Positions 60,952-64,000 of a DNA stretch of 64,000 nt are shown here, one piece after another. The notes below the pieces were generated by a model. The model worked only from the letters and a program-made list of their open reading frames with translations, ran no database searches and had not been told where the DNA came from. The stretch spans positions 159,449 to 223,448 of the forward strand of contig JACJYD010000005.1 of NCBI GenBank assembly GCA_020636275.1, written 5' to 3'. Within the stretch, counting starts at the first letter, position 1. Each line of letters opens with the position of its first letter. The stretch comes from Lewinellaceae bacterium (GTDB lineage: Bacteria > Bacteroidota > Bacteroidia > Chitinophagales > Saprospiraceae). The translations under genes were made by a program, and so were the position numbers.

Positions 60952-62148
60952 ATGGCTAAGGAAACTTTTGACAGGTCGAAGCCACACGTTAACATCGGTA
61001 CGATCGGCCACGTTGACCATGGTAAGACCACTTTGACAGCTGCTATCACTTCTGTTCTTTCCAGTGACGGCTTGGCTAAAGCTACCTCTTATGACTCTAT
61101 TGACGCTGCTCCGGAAGAAAAGGAAAGGGGTATCACGATCAATACAGCGCACGTTGAGTACCAGACTGCATCCCGTCACTACGCGCACGTTGACTGCCCG
61201 GGCCACGCCGACTATGTGAAGAACATGGTAACGGGCGCCGCTCAGATGGACGGTGCAATCCTTGTGGTAGCTGCTACGGACGGTCCTATGCCTCAAACCC
61301 GCGAGCATATCCTGCTTGCGCGCCAGGTCGGTGTTCCCAATATCGTTGTTTTCATGAACAAGGTTGACCTTGTTGACGACGAAGAAATGTTGGAGCTGGT
61401 TGAAATGGAAGTTCGCGAACTTCTCAGCCAGTACAAATACGATGGTGACAACGCTGCTGTGATCCGCGGTTCCGCACTGAAAGCGCTGGAAGGCACTCCG
61501 GAAGGCATCAAAGCCATCCGCGAACTGATGGACGCCGTTGATACGCAGATCGAAACGCCTGCCCGTCTGACGGACCTGCCGTTCCTGATGCCGATCGAAG
61601 ACGTATTCACCATCACCGGTCGCGGTACGGTTGCTACCGGCCGTATCGAACGCGGTGTGATCAACGTGAACGATCCGGTTGAGATCATCGGTATGATGAA
61701 AGACGGCGAAAAGCCGCTGACCTCTACGGTCACAGGTGTGGAAATGTTCCGCAAACTGCTCGATCGCGGTGAAGCCGGTGACAACGCCGGTCTGCTCCTG
61801 CGCGGTATCGACAAGGACGCCATCCGCCGCGGTATGGTGATCTGCAAGCCGGGCTCCGTTAAGCCGCACAAGAAATTCAAGTGTGAGGTTTATGTACTGA
61901 GCAAAGAAGAAGGCGGTCGTCACACCCCGTTCTTCAACGGCTACCGCCCGCAGTTCTACTTCCGTACGACGGACGTTACCGGCGACGTTAACCTGCCTGC
62001 AGGCGTCGAAATGGTAATGCCCGGCGACAACGTAACGCTGGAAGTTAACCTCCTGAACTCGATCGCCATGGAAAAAGGTCTCCGTTTCGCTATCCGCGAA
62101 GGCGGCCGTACGGTTGGCGCCGGTCAGGTTACAGAGATTCTGGCCTAA
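60952..62148 (+). CDS. tuf: Elongation factor Tu
   Basis: 398 residues. Carries aminoacyl-tRNA to the ribosome. GHVDHGKTTLTAAI, RGITINTAHVEY, DCPGHADYVKNM and NKVDLVDDEEM are the G1-G4 motifs; the C-terminal barrel ends REGGRTVGAGQVTEIL. Codon use is strongly biased, as expected for one of the most abundant proteins. Co-transcribed with the four upstream tRNAs. Confidence 0.98.
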   Translation: MAKETFDRSKPHVNIGTIGHVDHGKTTLTAAITSVLSSDGLAKATSYDSIDAAPEEKERGITINTAHVEYQTASRHYAHVDCPGHADYVKNMVTGAAQMDGAILVVAATDGPMPQTREHILLARQVGVPNIVVFMNKVDLVDDEEMLELVEMEVRELLSQYKYDGDNAAVIRGSALKALEGTPEGIKAIRELMDAVDTQIETPARLTDLPFLMPIEDVFTITGRGTVATGRIERGVINVNDPVEIIGMMKDGEKPLTSTVTGVEMFRKLLDRGEAGDNAGLLLRGIDKDAIRRGMVICKPGSVKPHKKFKCEVYVLSKEEGGRHTPFFNGYRPQFYFRTTDVTGDVNLPAGVEMVMPGDNVTLEVNLLNSIAMEKGLRFAIREGGRTVGAGQVTEILA

Positions 62149-62270
62149 TTCGCCAGATCCGGATACAAGTATAAGCAGGCAGTTCGTCAATCAGGCTGTT
62201 GTTGGTTCCCTCATCCGGAACTGCCGACTGCAGATCGGCGAACTGCCGACTCGTTCTATAACTTTTACAA

Positions 62271-62343
62271 ACGGGCATAGCTCAACTGGTAGAGTGACGG
62301 TCTCCAAAACCGTAGGCTGGGGGTTCGAGCCCCTCTGCCCGTG
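62271..62343 (+). tRNA. tRNA-Trp (anticodon CCA)
   Basis: ACGGGCA/TGCCCGT acceptor stem, anticodon loop CTCCAAA. Lies between tuf and secE, as usual in this phylum. Confidence 0.96.
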
Positions 62344-62389
62344 CAAATAACCCGGAGAAGATAATTTTCTCCACCTGATTCATTCTGCT

Positions 62390-62584
62390 ATGGAAAGTAT
62401 CAAATTGTACATCAAGGAAAGCTACAACGAACTGATCAACAAGGTAACCTGGCCTTCCTGGGCAAGCCTGCAGAGCAGCACCATCCTGGTGATCGTTTCC
62501 ACGCTTATCCTCGCAGCTGTTATCGCTGTAATGGACCTGGCGTCCAAAGGGTTTACCGAATTCATCTATAGAATCAACAGCTAA
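62390..62584 (+). CDS. secE: Preprotein translocase subunit SecE
   Basis: 64 residues, single-helix form. Amphipathic YIKESYNELINKVTWPSW followed by one membrane helix (about 30-52). Stabilises SecY in the Sec channel. It lies five bases before nusG. Confidence 0.95.
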   Translation: MESIKLYIKESYNELINKVTWPSWASLQSSTILVIVSTLILAAVIAVMDLASKGFTEFIYRINS

Positions 62585-62589
62585 TTTCA

Positions 62590-63138
62590 ATGTCTGAAGA
62601 GAAGAAGTGGTACTCCCTAAGGGTTATCAGCGGGAAAGAGCGCAAGATCAAGGAGCGTATAGATTTGGAGGTTAAGCGCAACAACTGGGATGATTTCATT
62701 ACCCAGGTGCTGGTACCTACTGAAAAGGTTTACAAAATCCGCGGCGGGAAAAAAGTGATCTCCGAAAGGAATATCCTGCCCGGCTATATCCTCATTGAGG
62801 CCCTTCCTTCCAAGTTGACCCCTGAAATCGTACAAAGCATCGCCAACGTTCAGAACGTCATTCACTTCCTCGGCAAAGAAACGCCGATCCCGATGCGGGC
62901 TTCCGAAGCCAACCGGATGCTGGGCAAGGTTGACGAATCGCTGGATGTGGGCGAATCCCTGATCGAACCCTTCATCGTGGGAGAAACCGTCAAGATCATC
63001 GACGGGCCGTTCTCCGAATTTGTAGGGGATATCCAGGAGGTGAACGAAGAGAAGAAAAAACTGAAAGTGATTGTTAAGATATTCGGCCGCGGAACGGAGG
63101 TAGAACTCAATTTCATGCAGGTCGAAAAACAAGCTTGA
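62590..63138 (+). CDS. nusG: Transcription termination/antitermination factor NusG
   Basis: 182 residues. NGN domain (WYSLRVISGKERKIKERI, ERNILPGYILIEA) followed by a KOW domain (GETVKIIDGPFSEFVGDIQEV). Binds RNA polymerase and couples it to Rho or the ribosome. Standard position between secE and rplK. Confidence 0.96.
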   Translation: MSEEKKWYSLRVISGKERKIKERIDLEVKRNNWDDFITQVLVPTEKVYKIRGGKKVISERNILPGYILIEALPSKLTPEIVQSIANVQNVIHFLGKETPIPMRASEANRMLGKVDESLDVGESLIEPFIVGETVKIIDGPFSEFVGDIQEVNEEKKKLKVIVKIFGRGTEVELNFMQVEKQA

Positions 63139-63265
63139 TCAACTGGTTTCTTATTTGTTTCAGGCGCCGTTCCATGCGCGTTTTTGCTTCCTGCCGGAAA
63201 AGTGAGCGCCGGCCGGGATCAGCTTCCCGAAAACGATTGGAACCAGCCGGTTAAAAAGCAATATC
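63139..63265 (+). promoter_or_regulatory. rplK leader, possible L1 autoregulation site
   Basis: 127 bases between nusG and rplK with a small hairpin at 63214-63229 (CGGGA/TCCCG). L1 represses the rplK-rplA mRNA in other bacteria by binding such a leader. No L1-site consensus could be confirmed by eye. Confidence 0.25.
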
Positions 63266-63709
63266 ATGGCAAAGGAAATAGATGGTTTTGTAAAACTTCA
63301 GGTAAAAGGCGGCCAGGCTAACCCGGCTCCTCCCGTTGGCCCGGCACTGGGTTCCAAGGGCCTGAACATCATGGAATTCTGCAAGCGCTTCAACGCCGAT
63401 ACCCAGGACAAAATGGGGAAGGTGCTGCCGGTGCTGATCACCTATTACAAGGACAAGTCGTTTGACTTTGTCATCAAAACGGCGCCTGCCTCGGCTCAGC
63501 TGATGGAAGCGGCCAAGATCAAGAAAGGTTCCGGGCAGTCCAACCGCAACAAGGTCGGCTCCGTTACCTGGGATCAGGTGAAAGCCATTGCGGAAGACAA
63601 AATGCCCGACCTGAACTGCTTCACGATCGAATCGGCCATGAAAATGGTGGCAGGCACGGCCCGCAGTCTGGGCGTCACGGTTACCGGTACGCCGCCCTGG
63701 GCTGAATAA
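63266..63709 (+). CDS. rplK: 50S ribosomal protein L11
   Basis: 147 residues. KLQVKGGQANPAPPVGPALG and the C-terminal RNA-binding GSVTWDQVKAIAEDKMPDLN, GTARSLGVTV match L11. Forms the GTPase-associated centre with L10/L7/L12. rplA follows after 99 bases. Confidence 0.97.
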   Translation: MAKEIDGFVKLQVKGGQANPAPPVGPALGSKGLNIMEFCKRFNADTQDKMGKVLPVLITYYKDKSFDFVIKTAPASAQLMEAAKIKKGSGQSNRNKVGSVTWDQVKAIAEDKMPDLNCFTIESAMKMVAGTARSLGVTVTGTPPWAE

Positions 63710-63808
63710 GCTGCAAATTAATTACTCATAAGCGGCCGGCCGATGGGCAGCCGCAGCAGGGAGTCCCGGGTACCAAGCCGGGGCGTTATTCACCTCAAAA
63801 TTTTGAAA

Positions 63809-64000
63809 ATGTCAAGCAAACTAGGTAAAAAAAGAAAAGCGGCCAACAGCAAGGTGGAAGGCAGCAAGCTCTACACCCTGGAGGACGCAATGGCGTTGGT
63901 CAAGCAGGTCAACACCACCAAGTTCGACGCTTCTGTCGACCTGCACGTTCGCCTCGGCATCGACCCGCGTAAAGCGGATCAGGCCCTGCGCGGCTCGGTA
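63809..64000 (+). CDS. rplA: 50S ribosomal protein L1 (5' part)
   Basis: The first 64 codons only; runs off the right edge. LYTLEDAMALVKQ and TKFDASVDLHVRLGIDPRKADQ are the start of L1. Position after rplK confirms it. L1 forms the E-site stalk and represses its own operon. Confidence 0.95.
   Translation, partial: MSSKLGKKRKAANSKVEGSKLYTLEDAMALVKQVNTTKFDASVDLHVRLGIDPRKADQALRGSV

Noticed and set aside
60946..62190. A 414-codon minus-strand frame
   Set aside because: Antisense to tuf; codon bias leaves the opposite strand open.

Overview
This window is a piece of a Bacteroidota chromosome, most likely from the Saprospiria (Saprospiraceae/Lewinella-like); the family placement is inference. The phylum call rests on a fused lpxC/fabZ gene, SusC/SusD pairs, type IX secretion sorting domains of both the A and B type, -7 promoter boxes of the form TAnnTTTG, and a near absence of Shine-Dalgarno sequences. 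It is ordinary chromosome with no phage, conjugative element, CRISPR array or rRNA operon.

Layout. 1-2.9 kb: end of a histone-deacetylase-family gene, class I FBP aldolase, a SET protein and an RluA pseudouridine synthase. 2.9-11.1 kb: two secreted proteins, one of 2176 residues built from three kinds of internal repeat. 11.2-20 kb: lysS, two paralogous lipoproteins, psd, an EI24 protein, a DUF4412-type protein, a UMF1 transporter and a sphingosine-1-phosphate-lyase-like enzyme. 20-24.4 kb: CBS protein, MerR regulator, solitary ECF sigma factor, yidD and iscS-iscU-iscA. 24.4-29.2 kb: a heptosyltransferase-like gene, a membrane nucleotide-sugar dehydratase and lepA. 29.2-40.7 kb: a double-OmpA protein, a helical protein of unknown function, sodB, fumC, a T9SS cargo, gcvP and hldD. 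40.7-48 kb: a HemC-like pseudoenzyme, the lipid A block lpxD-lpxC/fabZ-lpxA with an ABC ATPase, and a two-component system. 48-58.5 kb: two SusC/SusD pairs and a TonB-domain protein. 58.6-64 kb: rpsU, xer recombinase, hpf, then the tRNA-Thr-Tyr-Gly-Thr/tuf/tRNA-Trp/secE/nusG/rplK/rplA translation cluster.

The more unusual content lies between and at the ends of genes. At least two families of long palindromic REP-like elements are present; one brackets the lpx block with inverted 23-bp ends, the other brackets the DUF4412-type gene. Seven- and eight-base tandem arrays abut or write the stop codons of several genes, and a 101-bp three-copy palindrome array follows one T9SS cargo gene. Several TAnnTTTG boxes end only 4-6 bases before an ATG, which suggests leaderless mRNAs. 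The best protein-level oddity is a hydroxymethylbilane-synthase homologue that has lost the cofactor cysteine and the substrate-binding arginines.
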